From: Eutreptiella sp. 'Long Island Sound 2002'
Taxonomy: Eukaryota; Euglenozoa; Euglenophyceae; Eutreptiales; Eutreptiaceae
Assembly (NCBI GenBank): GCA_964036045.1
Contig: CAXIWF010000866.1
Location: 1-64,000 of the forward strand
DNA: 64,000 nucleotides
Reading direction: 5' to 3'
A program made the translations under genes and the position numbers. Positions 45,666 through 59,600 of the stretch are shown piece after piece (positions within the stretch are counted from its first letter, which is position 1; each line of letters begins with the position of its first letter). Below the pieces are notes generated by a model that saw only the letters and a list, made by a program, of their open reading frames with translations, was not told where the DNA came from and did no database searches.

Positions 45666-47237
45666 TTGACGGAAAATTCTCGGAAAATTCTCGGAAAATT
45701 CTCGGAAAATTCTCGGAAAATTCTCGGAAATTTCTCGGAAAATTCTCGGAAAATTCTCGGAAAATTCTCGGAAAAACTCGGGAAAATCTCGGAAAATTCT
45801 CGGAAAATTCTCGGAAAATTCTCAGAAAATTCTCGGAAAATTCTCGGAAAATTCTCGGAAAATTCTCGGAAAATTCTCGGAAAATTCTCGGAAAATTCTC
45901 GGAAAATTCTCGGAAAATTCTCGGAAAATTCTCGGAAAATTCTCGGAAAATTGACGGAAAATTCTCGGAAAATTCTCGGAAAATTCTCGGAAAATTCTCG
46001 GAAAATTCTCTGAAAATTCTCGGAAAATTCTCGGAAAATTCTCGGAAAATTCTCGGAAAATTCTCGGAAATTTCTCGGAAAATTCTCGGAAAATTCTCGG
46101 AAAATTCTCGGAAAATTCTCGGAAAATTGACGGAAAATTCTCGGAAAATTCCCAGAAAATTCTCGGAAAATTCTCGGAAAATTCTCGGAAAATTCTCCGG
46201 AAATTCTCGGAAAATTCTGGGAAAATTCTCGGAAAAATCTCGGAAAATTCTCGGAAAATTCTCGGAAAATTCTCGGAAAATTCTCGGAAAATTCTCGGAA
46301 AATTCTCGGAAAATTCTCGGAAAATTCTCGGAAAATTCTCGGAAAATTCTCGGAAAATTCTCAGAAAATTCTCGGAAAATTCCCAGAAAATTCTCGGAAA
46401 ATTCTCGGAAAATTCTCGGAAGATTCTCGGAAAATTCTCAGAAAATTCTCGGAAAATTCTCGGAAAATTCTCGGAAAATTCTCGGAAAATTGACGGAAAA
46501 TTCTCGGAAGATTCTCGGAAAATTCTCGGAAAATTGACGGAAAATTCTCGGAAAATTCTCGGAAAATTCTCGGAAAATTCTCGGAAAATTCTCGGAAATT
46601 TCTCGGAAAATTCTCGGAAAATTCTCGGAAAATTCTCGGAAAAACTCGGGAAAATCTCGGAAAATTCTCGGAAAATTCTCGGAAAATTCTCAGAAAATTC
46701 TCGGAAAATTCTCGGAAAATTCTCGGAAAATTCTCGGAAAATTCTCGGAAAATTCTCGGAAAATTCTCGGAAAATTCTCGGAAAATTCTCGGAAAATTCT
46801 CGGAAAATTCTCGGAAAATTGACGGAAAATTCTCGGAAAATTCTCGGAAAATTCTCGGAAAATTCTCGGAAAATTCTCTGAAAATTCTCGGAAAATTCTC
46901 GGAAAATTCTCGGAAAATTCTCGGAAAATTCTCGGAAATTTCTCGGAAAATTCTCGGAAAATTCTCGGAAAATTCTCGGAAAATTCTCGGAAAATTGACG
47001 GAAAATTCTCGGAAAATTCCCAGAAAATTCTCGGAAAATTCTCGGAAAATTCTCGGAAAATTCTCCGGAAATTCTCGGAAAATTCTGGGAAAATTCTCGG
47101 AAAATTCTCGGAAAATTCTCGGAAAATTCTCGGAAAATTCTCGGAAAATTCTCGGAAAATTGGAAAATTCTCGGAAAATTCTCGGAAAATTCTCGGAAAA
47201 TTCTCGGATAACTCTCCGAAAAATCTCGGAAAATTGA
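45666..47237. repeat. 868-bp tandem duplication in the 11-bp array
   Basis: 45666-46013 and 46534-46881 translate identically (115 residues). Landmarks at 46127 and 46995 show the same 868-bp offset. 868 is not a multiple of 11, because the block contains irregular units (AAACTCGGGAAAATC, GGAAATTTC). Confidence 0.85.
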
Positions 47238-47303
47238 CGGAAAATTCTCGGAAAATTCTCAGAAAATTCTCAGAAAATTCTGGGAAAATTCTCCGAAAAT
47301 TCT

Positions 47304-47599
47304 CGGAGAAATTCTCGGAGAATTCTCGGAGAATTCTCGGAAAATTCTCGGAGAAATGCTCGGAGAAATTCTCGGAGAAAATCTCGGAGAAGTTCTCGGA
47401 GAAATTCTCGGAGAAAATCTCGGAGAAAATTCTCGGAGAAATTGTCGGAGAAATTCTCGGAGAATTCTCGGAGAATTCTCGGAGAATTCTCGGATAAAAA
47501 AAAACGAGAATTTTCGGAATTCGAAAATTCTCGGAGTTCGAAAATTCTCGGAATTTCTCGGAAATTCTCGGAATTTTCGGAATTCTCGGAATTCTCGGA
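47304..47599. repeat. Module 9 (full form, short A-run)
   Basis: Full form with a shorter A-run (47495-47503), both spacers and the tail. It is preceded by GGATAACTCTCCGAAAAATC and TTGACGG units, as are modules 1, 3, 6, 8, 12 and 14. Confidence 0.88.
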
Positions 47600-48575
47600 A
47601 AATTCTCGGAAAATTCTCGGAAAATTCTCGGAAAATTCTCGGAAAATTCTCGGAAAATTCTCGGAAAATTCTCGGAAAATTCTCGGAAAATTCTCGGAAA
47701 ATTCTCGGAAAATTCTCGGAAAATTCTCAGAAAATTCTCAATAAATTCTCGGAAAATTCTCGGAAAATTCTCGGAAAATTCTCGGAAAATTCTCGGAAAA
47801 TTCTCCGAAAATTCTCAGAAAATCGTCGGAAAATTCTCGGAAAATTCTCGGAAAAATCTCGGAAAATTCTCGGAAAATTCTCGGAAAATTCTCGGAAAAT
47901 TCTTGGAAAATTCTCAGAAAATTCTCAATAAATTCTCGGAAAATTCTCGGAAAATTCTCGGAAAATTCTCGGAAAATTCTCGGAAAATTCTCAGAAAATT
48001 CTCAATAAATTCTCGGAAAATTCTCGGAAAATTCTCGGAAAATTCTCGGAAAAATCTCGGAAAATTCTCGGAAAATTCTCGGAAAATTGACGGAAAATTC
48101 TCGGAAAATTCTCGGAAAATTCTCGGAAAATTCTCGGAAAAATCTCGGAAAATTCTCGGAAAATTCTCGGAAAATTCTCGGAAAATTCTCGGAAAATTCT
48201 CGGAAAATTCTCGGAAAATTCTCGGAAAATTCTCGGAAAGTTCTCGGAAAATTCTCGGAAAATTCTCGGAAAATTCTCGGAAAATTCCCAGAAAATTCTC
48301 GGAAAATTCTCGGAAAATTCTCGGAAAATTCTCGGAAAATTCTCGGAAAATTCTCGGAAAATTCTCGGAAAATTCTCGGAAAATTCTCCGAAAATTGACG
48401 GAAAATTCTCGGAAAATTCTCGGAAAATTCTCGGAAAATTGACGGAAAATTCTCGGAAAATTCTCCGAAAATTCTCGGAAAATTCTCGGAAAATTCTCGG
48501 AAAATTCTCAGAAAATTCTCGGAAAATTCTCGGAAAATTCTCGGAAAATTCTCGGAAAATTCTCGGAAAATTCTC

Positions 48576-48819
48576 GGAGAAATTCTCGGAGAATTCTCGG
48601 AGAATTCTCGGAAAATTCTCGGAGAAATGCTCAGAGAAATTCTCGGAGAAAATCTCGGAGAAAATTCTCGGAGAAATTCTCGGAGAAATTCTCGGAGAAT
48701 TCTCGGAGAATTCTCGGAGAATTCTCGGATAAAAAAAAAAAACAAGAATTCTCGGAATTCGAAACTTCTCGGAATTTCTCGGAAATTCTCGGAATTTTCG
48801 GAATTCTCGGAATTCTCGG
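48576..48819. repeat. Module 10 (shortened 12-bp stretch)
   Basis: The 12-bp stretch is shortened (the GAAGTTC unit is missing) and contains GCTCAGAG. The A-run is followed by CAAGAATTC instead of CGAGAATTC. Single spacer, GAATTCGAAACTTCTC. Confidence 0.86.
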
Positions 48820-51800
48820 AAAATTCTCGGAAAATTCTCGGAAAATTCTCGGAAAATTCTCGGAAAATTCCCGGAAAATTCTCGGAAAATTCTCGGAAAA
48901 TTCTCGGAAAATTCTCGGAAAATTCTCGGAAAATTCTCGGAAAATTCTCGGAAAATTCTCGGAAAATTCTCGGAAAATTCTCGGAAAATTCTCAGAAAAT
49001 TCTCGGAAAATTCTCGGAAAATTCTCGGAAAAATCTCGGAAAAATCTCGGAAAATTCTCGGAAAATTCTCGGAAAATTCTCGGAAAAATCTCGGAAAATT
49101 CTCGGAAAATTCTCGGAAAATTCTCAGAAAATTCTCGGAAAATTCTCGGAAAATTCTCGGAAAATTCTCGGAAAATTCTCAGAAAATTCTCAATAAATTC
49201 TCGGAAAATTCTCGGAAAATTCTCGGAAAATTCTCGGAAAATTCTCGGAAAATTCTCGGAAAATTCTCGGAAAATTCTCGGAAAAATCTCGGAAAAATCT
49301 CGGAAAATTCTCGGAAAATTCTCGGAAAATTCTCAGAAAATTCTCAATAAATTCTCGGAAAATTCTCGGAAAATTCTCGGAAAATTCACGGAAAATTCTC
49401 GGAAAATTCTCGGAAAATTCTCAGAAAATCGTCGGAAAATTCTCGGAAAATTCTCAGAAAATTCTCGGAAAATTCTCGGAAAATTCTCGGAAAATTCTCG
49501 GAAAATTGACGGAAAATTCTCGGAAAATTCTCGGAAAATTCTCGGAAAATTCTCAGAAAATTCTCGGAAAATTCTCGGAAAATTCTCGGAAAATTCTCGG
49601 AAAATTCTCGGAAAATTCTCGGAAAATTGACGGAAAATTCTCGGAAAATTCTCGGAAAATTCTCGGAAAATTCTCGTAAAATTCTCAGAAAATTCTCGGA
49701 AAATTCTCGGAAAATTCTCGGGAAAATCTCGGAAAATTCTCGGAAAATTCTCGGAAAATTCTCGGAAAATTCTCGGAAAATTCTCGGAAAATTCTCGGAA
49801 AATTCTCGGAAAATTCTCCGAAAATTCTCGGAAAATTCTCGGAAAATTCTCGGAAAATTCTCTGAAAATTGACGGAAAATTCTCGGAAAATTCTCGGAAA
49901 ATTCTCGGAAAATTCTCGGAAAATTCTCGGAAAATTCTCGGAAAATTCTCGGAAAATTCTCGGAAAATTCTCGGGAAAATCTCGGAAAATTCTCGGAAAA
50001 TTCTCGGAAAATTCTCAGAAAATTCTCGGAAAATTCTCGGAAATATCTCGGAAAATTCTCGGAAAATTCTCGGAAAATTCTCGGAAAATTCTCGGAAAAT
50101 TCTCGGGAAAATCTCGGAAAATTCTCGGAAAATTCTCGGAAAATTCTCAGAAAATTCTCGGAAAATTCTCGGAAAATTCTCGGAAAATTCTCGGAAAATT
50201 CTCGGAAATTTCTCGGAAAATTCTCGGAAAATTCTCGGGAAAATCTCGGAAAATTCTCGGAAAATTCTCGGAAAATTCTCAGAAAATTCTCGGAAAATTC
50301 TCGGAAAATTCTCAGAAAATTCTCGGAAAATTCTCGGAAAATTCTCGGAAAATTCTCGGAAAATTCTCGGAAAATTCTCGGAAAATTGACGGAAAATTCT
50401 CGGAAAATTCTCGGAAAATTCTCGGGAAAATCTCGGAAAATTCTCGGAAAATTCTCGGAAAATTCTCGGAAAATTCTCGGAAAATTCTCGGAAAATTCTC
50501 GGAAAATTCTCGGAAAATTCTCCGAAAATTCTCGGAAAATTCTCGGAAAATTCTCGGAAAATTCTCTGAAAATTGACGGAAAATTCTCGGAAAATTCTCG
50601 GAAAATTCTCGGAAAATTCTCGGAAAATTCTCGGAAAATTCTCGGAAAATTCTCGGAAAATTCTCGGAAAATTCTCGGGAAAATCTCGGAAAATTCTCGG
50701 AAAATTCTCGGAAAATTCTCAGAAAGTTCTCGGAAAATTCTCGGAAATATCTCGGAAAATTCTCGGAAAATTCTCGGAAAATTCTCGGAAAATTCTCGGA
50801 AAATTCTCGGGAAAATCTCGGAAAATTCTCGGAAAATTCTCGGAAAATTCTCAGAAAATTCTCGGAAAATTCTCGGAAAATTCTCGGAAAATTCTCGGAA
50901 AATTCTCGGAAATTTCTCGGAAAATTCTCGGAAAATTCTCGGGAAAATCTCGGAAAATTCTCGGAAAATTCTCGGAAAATTCTCAGAAAATTCTCGGAAA
51001 ATTCTCGGAAAATTCTCAGAAAATTCTCGGAAAATTCTCGGAAAATTCTCGGAAAATTCTCGGAAAATTCTCGGAAAATTCTCGGAAAATTGACGGAAAA
51101 TTCTCGGAAAATTCTCGGAAAATTCTCGGAAAATTCTCGTAAAATTCTCAGAAAATTCTCGGAAAATTCTCGGAAAATTCTCGGGAAAATCTCGGAAAAT
51201 TCTCGGAAAATTCTCGGAAAATTCTCGGAAAATTCTCGGAAAATTCTCGGAGAAATTCTCGGGAAAATCTCGGAAAATTCTCGGAAAATTCTCGGAAAAT
51301 TCTCAGAAAATTCTCGGAAAATTCTCGGAAAATTCTCAGAAAATTCTCGGAAAATTCTCGGAAAATTCTCGGAAAATTCTCGGAAAATTCTCGGAAAATT
51401 CTCGGAAAATTGACGGAAAATTCTCGGAAAATTCTCGGAAAATTCTCGGAAAATTCTCGTAAAATTCTCGGAAAATTCTCGGAAAATTCTCGGAAAATTC
51501 TCGGAAAATTCTCAGAAAATTCTCAATAAATTCTCGGAAAATTCTCGGAAAATTCTCGGAAAATTCTCCGAAAATTCTCGGAAAATTCTCGGAAAATTCT
51601 CGGAAAATTGACGGAAAATTCTCGGAAAATTCTCGGAAAATTCTCGGAAAATTGACGGAAAATTCTCGGAAAATTCTCGGAAAATTCTCGGAAAATTCTC
51701 GGAAAATTCTCGGAAAATTCTCGGAAAATTCTCGGAAAATTCTCGGAAAATTCTCGGAAAATTCTCGGGAAAATCTCGGAAAATTCTCGGAAAATTCTCG

Positions 51801-53085
51801 GAAAATTCTCAAAAAATTCTCGGAAAATTCTCGGAAAATTCTCGGAAAATTCTCGGAAAATTCTCGGAAAATTCTCGGAAAATTCTCGGAAAATTCTCGG
51901 AAAATTCTCGGGAAAATCTCGGAAAATTCTCGAAAAAGTCTCGGAAAATTCTCAGAAAATTCTCCGAAAATTCTCGGAAAATTCTCAGAAAATTCTCGGA
52001 AAATTCTCGGAAAATTCTCGGAAAATTCTCGGAAAATTCTCGGAAAATTCTCCGAAAATTCTCGGAAAATTCTCGGAAAATTCTCGGAAAATTGACGGAA
52101 AATTCTCGGAAAATTCTCGGAAAATTCTCGGAAGATTGACGGAAAATTCTCGGAAAATTCTCGGAAAATTCTTGGAAAATTCTCGGAAAATTCTCGGAAA
52201 ATTCTCGGAAAATTCTCGGAAAATTCTCGGAAAATTCTCGGAAAATTCTCAGGAAAATCTCGGAAAATTCTCGGAAAATTCTCGGAAAATTCTCAGAAAA
52301 TTCTCGGGAAATTCTCGGAAAATTCTCGGAAAATTCTCGGAAAATTCTCGGAAAATTCTCGGAAAATTCTCGGAAAATTCTCGGAAAATTCTCGGGAAAA
52401 TCTCGGAAAATTCTCGGAAAATTCTCGGAAAATTCTCAGAAAATTCTCGGAAAATTCTCGGAAAATTCTCAGAAAATTCTCGGAAAATTCTCGGAAAATT
52501 CTCGGAAAATTCTCGGAAAATTCTCGGAAAATTCTCGGAAAATTGACGGAAAATTCTCGGAAAATTCTCGGAAATTCTCGAAAATTCTCGGAAAAATCTC
52601 AGAAAATTCTCGGAAAATTCTCGGAAAATTCTCGGGAAAATCTCGGAAAATTCTCGGAAAATTCTCGGAAAATTCTCGGAAAATTCTCGGAAAATTCTCG
52701 GAGAAATTCTCGGGAAAATCTCGGAAAATTCTCGGAAAATTCTCGGAAAATTCTCAGAAAATTCTCGGAAAATTCTCGGAAAATTCTCAGAAAATTCTCG
52801 GAAAATTCTCGGAAAATTCTCGGAAAATTCTCAGAAAATTCTCGGAAAATTCTCGGAAAATTGACGGAAAATTCTCGGAAAATTCTCGGAAAATTCTCAG
52901 AAAATTCTCGGAAAATTCTCGGAAAATTCTCCGAAAATTCTCGGAAAATTCTCGGAAAATTCTCAGAAAATTCTCAATAAATTCTCGGAAAATTCTCGGA
53001 AAATTCTCGGAAAATTCACGGAAAATTCTCGGAAAATTCTCGGAAAATTCTCAGAAAATCGTCGGAAAATTCTCGGAAAATTCTC

Positions 53086-53233
53086 GGAGAAATTCTCGGA
53101 GAAATTCTCGGAGAATTCTCGGAGAATTCTCGGAGAATTCTCGGATAAAAAAAAAACGAGAATTCTCGGAATTGGGAAATTTTCTGAATTTCTCGGAAAT
53201 TCTCGGAATTTTCGGAATTCTCGGAATTCTCGG
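53086..53233. repeat. Module 11 (short, diverged spacer)
   Basis: No long 12-bp stretch. After the A-run (53146-53155) the spacer reads GGAATTGGGAAATTTTCTG, the most diverged of the series, then the standard tail. Confidence 0.84.
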
Positions 53234-55075
53234 AAAATTCTCGGAAAATTCTCGGAAAATTCTCGGAAAATTCTCGGAAAATTCCCGGAAAATTCTCGGA
53301 AAATTCTCGGAAAATTTTCGGAAAATTCTCGGAAAATTCTCGGAAAATTCTCGGAAAATTCTCCGAAAATTCTCAGAAAATTCTCAATAAATTCTCCGAA
53401 AATTCTCGGAAAATTCTCGGAAAATTCACGGAAAATTCTCGGAAAATTCTCGGAAAATTCTCAGAAAATTCTCGGAAAAATCTCGGAAAATTCTCGGAAA
53501 ATTCTCGGAAAATTGACGGAAAATTCTCGGAAAATTCTCCGAAAATTCTCGGAAAATTCTCGGAGAAATTCTCGGAGAATTCTCGGAGAATTCTCGGAAA
53601 ATTCTCGGAAAATTCTCGGAAAATTCTCGGAAAATTCTCGGAAAATTCTCGGAAAATTCTCGGAGAATTCTCGGAAAAATCTCGGAAAATTCTCGGAAAA
53701 TTCTCGGAAAATTCTCGGAAAATTCTCAGAAAATTCTCAATAAATTCTCGGAAAATTCTCGGAAAATTCACGGAAAATTCTCGGAAAATTGACGGAAAAT
53801 TCTCGGAAAATTCTCGGAAAATTCTCGGAAAATTGACGGAAAATTCTCGGAAAATTCTCGGAAAATTCACGGAAAATTCTCGGAAAATTCTCGGAAAATT
53901 CTCAGAAAATCGTCGGAAAATTCTCGGAAAATTCTCAGAAAATTCTCGGAAAAATCTCGGAAAGTTCTCGGAAAATTCTCGGAAAATTGACGGAAAATTC
54001 TCGGAAAATTCTCGGAAAATTCTCGGAAAATTCTCGGGAAAATCTCGGAAAATTCTCGGAAAATTCTCGGAAAATTCTCGGAAAATTCTCGGAAAATTCT
54101 CGGAAAATTCTCGGAAAATTCTCGGAAAATTCTCGGAAAATTCTCGGAAAATTCTCGGAAAATTCTCAGAAAATTCTCGGAAAATTCCCAGAAAATTCTC
54201 GGAAAATTCTCCGAAAATTCTCGGAAAATTCTCGGAAAATTCTCGGAAAATTCTCGGAAAATTCTCGGAAAATTCTCGGAAAATTCTCGGAAAATTGACG
54301 GAAAATTCTCGGAAGATTCTCGGAAAATTCTCGGAAAATTGACGGAAAATTCTCGGAAAATTCTCGGAAAATTCTCGGAAAATTCTCGGAAAATTCTCGG
54401 AAAATTCTCGGAAAATTCTCGGAAAATTCTCGGAAAATTCTCGGAAAAACTCGGGAAAATCTCGGAAAATTCTCGGAAAATTCTCGGAAAATTCTCAGAA
54501 AATTCTCGGAAAATTCTCGGATAATTCTCGGAAAATTCTCGGAAAATTCTCGGAAAATTCTCGGAAAATTCTCGGAAAATTCTCGGAAAATTCTCGGAAA
54601 ATTCTCGGAAAATTGACGGAAAATTCTCGGAAAATTCTCGGAAAATTCTCGGAAAATTCTCGGAAAATTCTCAGAAAATTCTCGGAAAATTCTCGGAAAA
54701 TTCTCGGAAAATTCTCGGAAAATTCTCGGAAATTTCTCGGAAAATTCTCGGAAAATTCTCGGAAAATTCTCGGAAAATTCTCGGAAAATTGACGGAAAAT
54801 TCTCGGAAAATTCCCGGAAAATTCTCGGAAAATTCTCGGAAAATTCTCGGAAAATTCTCCGGAAATTCTCGGAAAATTCTGGGAAAATTCTCGGAAAATT
54901 CTCGGAAAATTCTCGGAAAATTCTCGGAAAATTCTCGGAAAATTCTCGGAAAATTGGAAAATTCTCGGAAAATTCTCGGATAACTCTCCGAAAAATCTCG
55001 GAAAATTGACGGAAAATTCTCGGAAAATTCTCAGAAAATTCTCAGAAAATTCTGGGAAAATTCTCCGAAAATTCT

Positions 55076-55343
55076 CGGAGAAATTCTCGGAGAATTCTCG
55101 GAGAATTCTCGGAAAATTCTCGGAGAAATGCTCGGAGAAATTCTCGGAGAAAATCTCGGAGAAGTTCTCGGAGAAATTCTCGGAGAAAATCTCGGAGAAA
55201 ATTGTCGGAGAAATTGTCGGAGAAATTCTCGGAGAATTCTCGGAGAATTCTCAGAGAATTCTCGGATAAAAAAAAAACGAGAATTTTCGGAATTCGAAAA
55301 TTCTCGGAGTTCGAAAATTCTCGGAATTTCTCGGAATTCTCGG
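55076..55343. repeat. Module 12 (full form, left copy of a duplication)
   Basis: It has two GTCGGAG units and TCTCAGAG, both spacers, and a shortened tail. It is matched by module 14 at an offset of 5,888 bp. Confidence 0.9.
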
Positions 55344-56418
55344 AAAATTCTCGGAAAATTCTCGGAAAATTCTCGGAAAATTCTCGGAAAATTCTCGGAA
55401 AATTCTCGGAAAATTCTCGGAAAATTCTCGGAAAATTCTCGGAAAATACTCGGAAAATTCTCAGGAAATTCTCAATAAATTCTCGGAAAATTCTCGGAAA
55501 ATTCTCGGAAAATTCTCGGAAAATTCTCGGAAAATTCTCGGAAAATTCTCAGAAAATCGTCGGAAAATTCTCGGAAAATTCTCGGAAAAATCTCGGAAAA
55601 TTCTCGGAAAATTCTCGGAAAATTCTCGGAAAATTCTTGGAAAATTCTCAGAAAATTCTCAATGAATTCTCGGAAAATTCTCGGAAAATTCTCGGAAAAT
55701 TCTCGGAAAATTCTCGGAAAATTCTCAGAAAATTCTCAATAAATTCACGGAAAATTCTCGGAAAATTCTCGGAAAATTCTCGGAAAAATCTCGGAAAATT
55801 CTCGGAAAATTCTCGGAAAATTGACGGAAAATTCTCGGAAAATTCTCGGAAAATTCTCGGAAAGTTCTCGGAAAATTCTCGGAAAATTCTCGGAAAATTC
55901 TCGGAAAATTCTCGGAAAATTCTCGGAAAATTCTCGGAAAATTCTCGGAAAATTCTCGGAAAATTCTCGGAAAATTCTCGGAAAATTCTCGGAAAATTCT
56001 CGGAAAATTCTCGGAAAATTCCCAGAAAATTCTCGGAAAATTCTCGGAAAATTCTCGGAAAATTCTCAGAAAATTCTCTGAAAATTCTCGGAAAATTGAC
56101 GGAAAATTCTCGGAAAATTCTCGGAAAATTCTCGGAAAATTCTCGGAAAATTCTCGGAAAATTCTCGGAAAATTCTCGGAAAATTCTCGGAAAATTCTCG
56201 GAAAATTCTCGGGAAAATCTCGGAAAATTCTCGGAAAATTCTCGGAAAATTGACGGAAAATTCTCGGAAAATTCTCGGAAAATTCTCGGAAAATTGACGG
56301 AAAATTCTCGGAAAATTCTCCGAAAATTCTCGGAAAATTCTCGGAAAATTCTCGGAAAATTCTCAGAAAATTCTCGGAAAATTCTCGGAAAATTCTCGGA
56401 AAATTCTCGGAAAATTCT

Positions 56419-56699
56419 CGGAGAAATTCTCGGAGAATTCTCGGAGAATTCTCGGAAAATTCTCGGAGAAATGCTCGGAGAAATTCTCGGAGAAAATCTC
56501 GGAGAAGTTCTCGGAGAAATTCTCGGAGAAAATCTCGGAGAAAATTCTCGGAGAAATTCTCGGAGAAATTCTCGGAGAATTCTCGGAGAATTCTCGGAGA
56601 ATTCTCGGATAAAAAAAAAAAACGAGAATTCTCGGAATTCGAAACTTCTCGGAATTTCTCGGAAATTCTCGGAATTTTCGGAATTCTCGGAATTCTCGG
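56419..56699. repeat. Module 13 (full form, left copy of a duplication)
   Basis: Full form with a single GAATTCGAAACTTCTC spacer, matched by module 15 about 5,878 bp to the right. Confidence 0.9.
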
Positions 56700-59600
56700 A
56701 AAATTCTCGGAAAATTCTCGGAAAATTCTCGGAAAATTCTCGGAAAATTCCCGGAAAATTCTCGGAAAATTCTCGGAAAATTCTCGGAAAATTCTCGGAA
56801 AATTCTCGGAAAATTCTCGGAAAATTCTCGGAAAATTCTCGGAAAATTCTCGGAAAATTCTCGGAAAATTCTCAGAAAATTCTCGGAAAATTCTCGGAAA
56901 ATTCTCGGAAAAATCTCGGAAAATTCTCGGAAAATTCTCGGAAAATTCTCGGAAAATTCTCGGAAAAATCTCGGAAAATTCTCGGAAAATTCTCGGAAAA
57001 TTCTCAGAAAATTCTCGGAAAAATCTCGGAAAATTCTCGGAAAATTCTCGGAAAATTCTCGGAAAATTCTGAGAAAATTCTCAATAAATTCTCGGAAAAT
57101 TCTCGGGAAATTCTCGGAAAATTCTCGGAAAATTCTTGGAAAATTCTCGGAAAATTCTCGGAAAATTCTCGGAAAATTCTCGGAAAAATCTCGGAAAATT
57201 CTCGGAAAATTCTCGGAAAATTCTCGGAAAATTCTCAGAAAATTCTCAATAAATTTTCGGAAAATTCTCGGAAAATTCTCGGAAAATTCACGGAAAATTG
57301 TCGGAAAATTCTCGGAAAATTCTCAGAAAATCGTCGGAAAATTCTCGGAAAATTCTCAGAAAATTCTCGGAAAATTCTCGGAAAATTCTCGGAAAATTCT
57401 CGGAAAATTGACGGAAAATTCTCGGAAAATTCTCGGAAAATTCTCGGAAAATTCTCGGAAAAATCTCGGAAAATTCTCGGAAAATTCTCGGAAAATTCTC
57501 AGAAAATTCTCGGAAAATTCTCGGAAAATTCTCGGAAAATTCTCGGAAAATTCTCGGAAAATTCTCGGAAAATTCTCGGAAAATTCTCAGAAAATTCTCG
57601 GAAAATTCCCAGAAAATTCTCGGAAAATTCTCGGAAAATTCTCGGAAAATTCTCGGAAAATTCTCGGAAAATTCTCAGAAAATTCTCGGAAAAATCTCGG
57701 AAAATTCTCGGAAAATTCTCGGAAAATTGACGGAAAATTCTCGGAAAATTCTCAGAAAATTCTCGGAAAATTCTCGGAAAATTCTCGGAAAATTCTCGGA
57801 AAATTCTCGGAAAATTCTCGGAAAATTCTCGGAAAATTCTCGGAAAATTCTCCGAAAATTCTCGGAAAATTCTCGGAAAATTCTCGGAAAATTGACGGAA
57901 AATTCTCGGAAAATTCTCGGAAAATTCTCGGAAAATTGACGGAAAATTCTCGGAAAATTCTCGGAAAATTCTCGGAAAATTGTCGGAAAATTCTCGGAAA
58001 ATTCTCGGAAAATTCTCGGAAAATTCTCGGAAAATTCTCGGAAAATTCTCGGGAAAATCTCGGAAAATTCTCGGAAAATTCTCGGAAAATTCTCAGAAAA
58101 TTCTCGGAAAATTCTCGGAAAATTCTCGGAAAATTCTCGGAAAATTCTCGGAAAATTCTCGGAAAATTCTCGGAAAATTCTCGGGAAAATCTCGGAAAAT
58201 TCTCGGAAAATTCTCGGAAAATTCTCAGAAAATTCTCGGAAAATTCTCGGAAAATTCTCGGAAAATTCTCGGAAAATTCTCGGAAATTTCTCGGAAAATT
58301 CTCGGAAAATTCTCGGGAAAATCTCGGAAAATTCTCGGAAAATTCTCGGAAAATTCTCAGAAAATTCTCGGAAAATTCTCGGAAAATTGGCAGAAAATTC
58401 TCGGAAAATTCTCGGAAAATTCTCGGAAAATTCTCGGAAAATTCTCGGAAAATTCTCGGAAAATTGACGGAAAATTCTCGGAAAATTCTCGGAAAATTCT
58501 CGGAAAATTCTCGGAAAATTCTCAGAAAATTCTCGGAAAATTCTCGGAAAATTCTCGGGAAAATCTCGGAAAATTCTCGGAAAATTCTCAGAAAATTCTC
58601 GGAAAATTCTCGGAAAATTGTCGGAGAAATTCTCGGGAAAATCTCGGAAAATTCTCGGAAAATTCTCGGAAAATTCTCAGAAAATTCTCGGAAAATTCTC
58701 GGAAAATTCTCAGAAAATTCTCGGAAAATTCTCGGAAAATTCTCGGAAAATTCTCGGAAAATTCTCGGAAAATTCTCGGAAAATTGACGGAAAATTCTCG
58801 GAAAATTCCCGGAAAATTCTCGGAAAATTCTCGGAAAATTCTTGGAAAATTCTCGGAAAATTCTCGGAAAATTCTCGGAAAATTCTCAGAAAATTCTCAA
58901 TAAATTCTCGGAAAATTCTCGGAAAATTCTCGGAAAATTCTCCGAAAATTCTCGGAAAATTCTCGGAAAATTCTCGGAAAATTCTCGGAAAAATCTCGGA
59001 AAATTCTCGGAAAATTCTCGGAAAATTCTCAGAAAATTCTCGGAAAATTCTCGGAAAATTCTCGGAAAATTCTCGGAAAATTCTCGGAAAATTCTCGGAA
59101 AATTCTCGGAAAATTCTCAGAAAATTCTCGGAAAATTCCCAGAAAATTCTCGGAAAATTCCCGGAAAATTCTCGGAAAATTCTCGGAAAATTCTCGGAAA
59201 ATTCTCGGAAAATTCTCGGAAAATTCTCGGAAAATTCTCTGAAAATTCTCCGAAAATTCTCGGAAAATTCTCGGAAAATTCTCGGAAAATTGACGGAAAA
59301 TTCTCGGAAAATTCTCGGAAAATTCTCGGAAAATTGACGGAAAATTCTCGGAAAATTCTCGGAAAATTCTCGGAAAATTCTCGGAAAATTCTCGGAAATT
59401 TCTCGGAAAATTCTCGGAAAATTCTCGGGAAAATCTCGGAAAATTCTCGGAAAATTCTCGGAAAATTCTCAGAAAATTCTCGGAAAATTCTCGGAAAATT
59501 CTCAGAAAATTCTCGGAAAATTCTCGGAAAATTCTCGGAAAATTCTCGGAAAATTCTCGGAAAATTCTCGGAAAATTGACGGAAAATTCTCGGAAAATTC

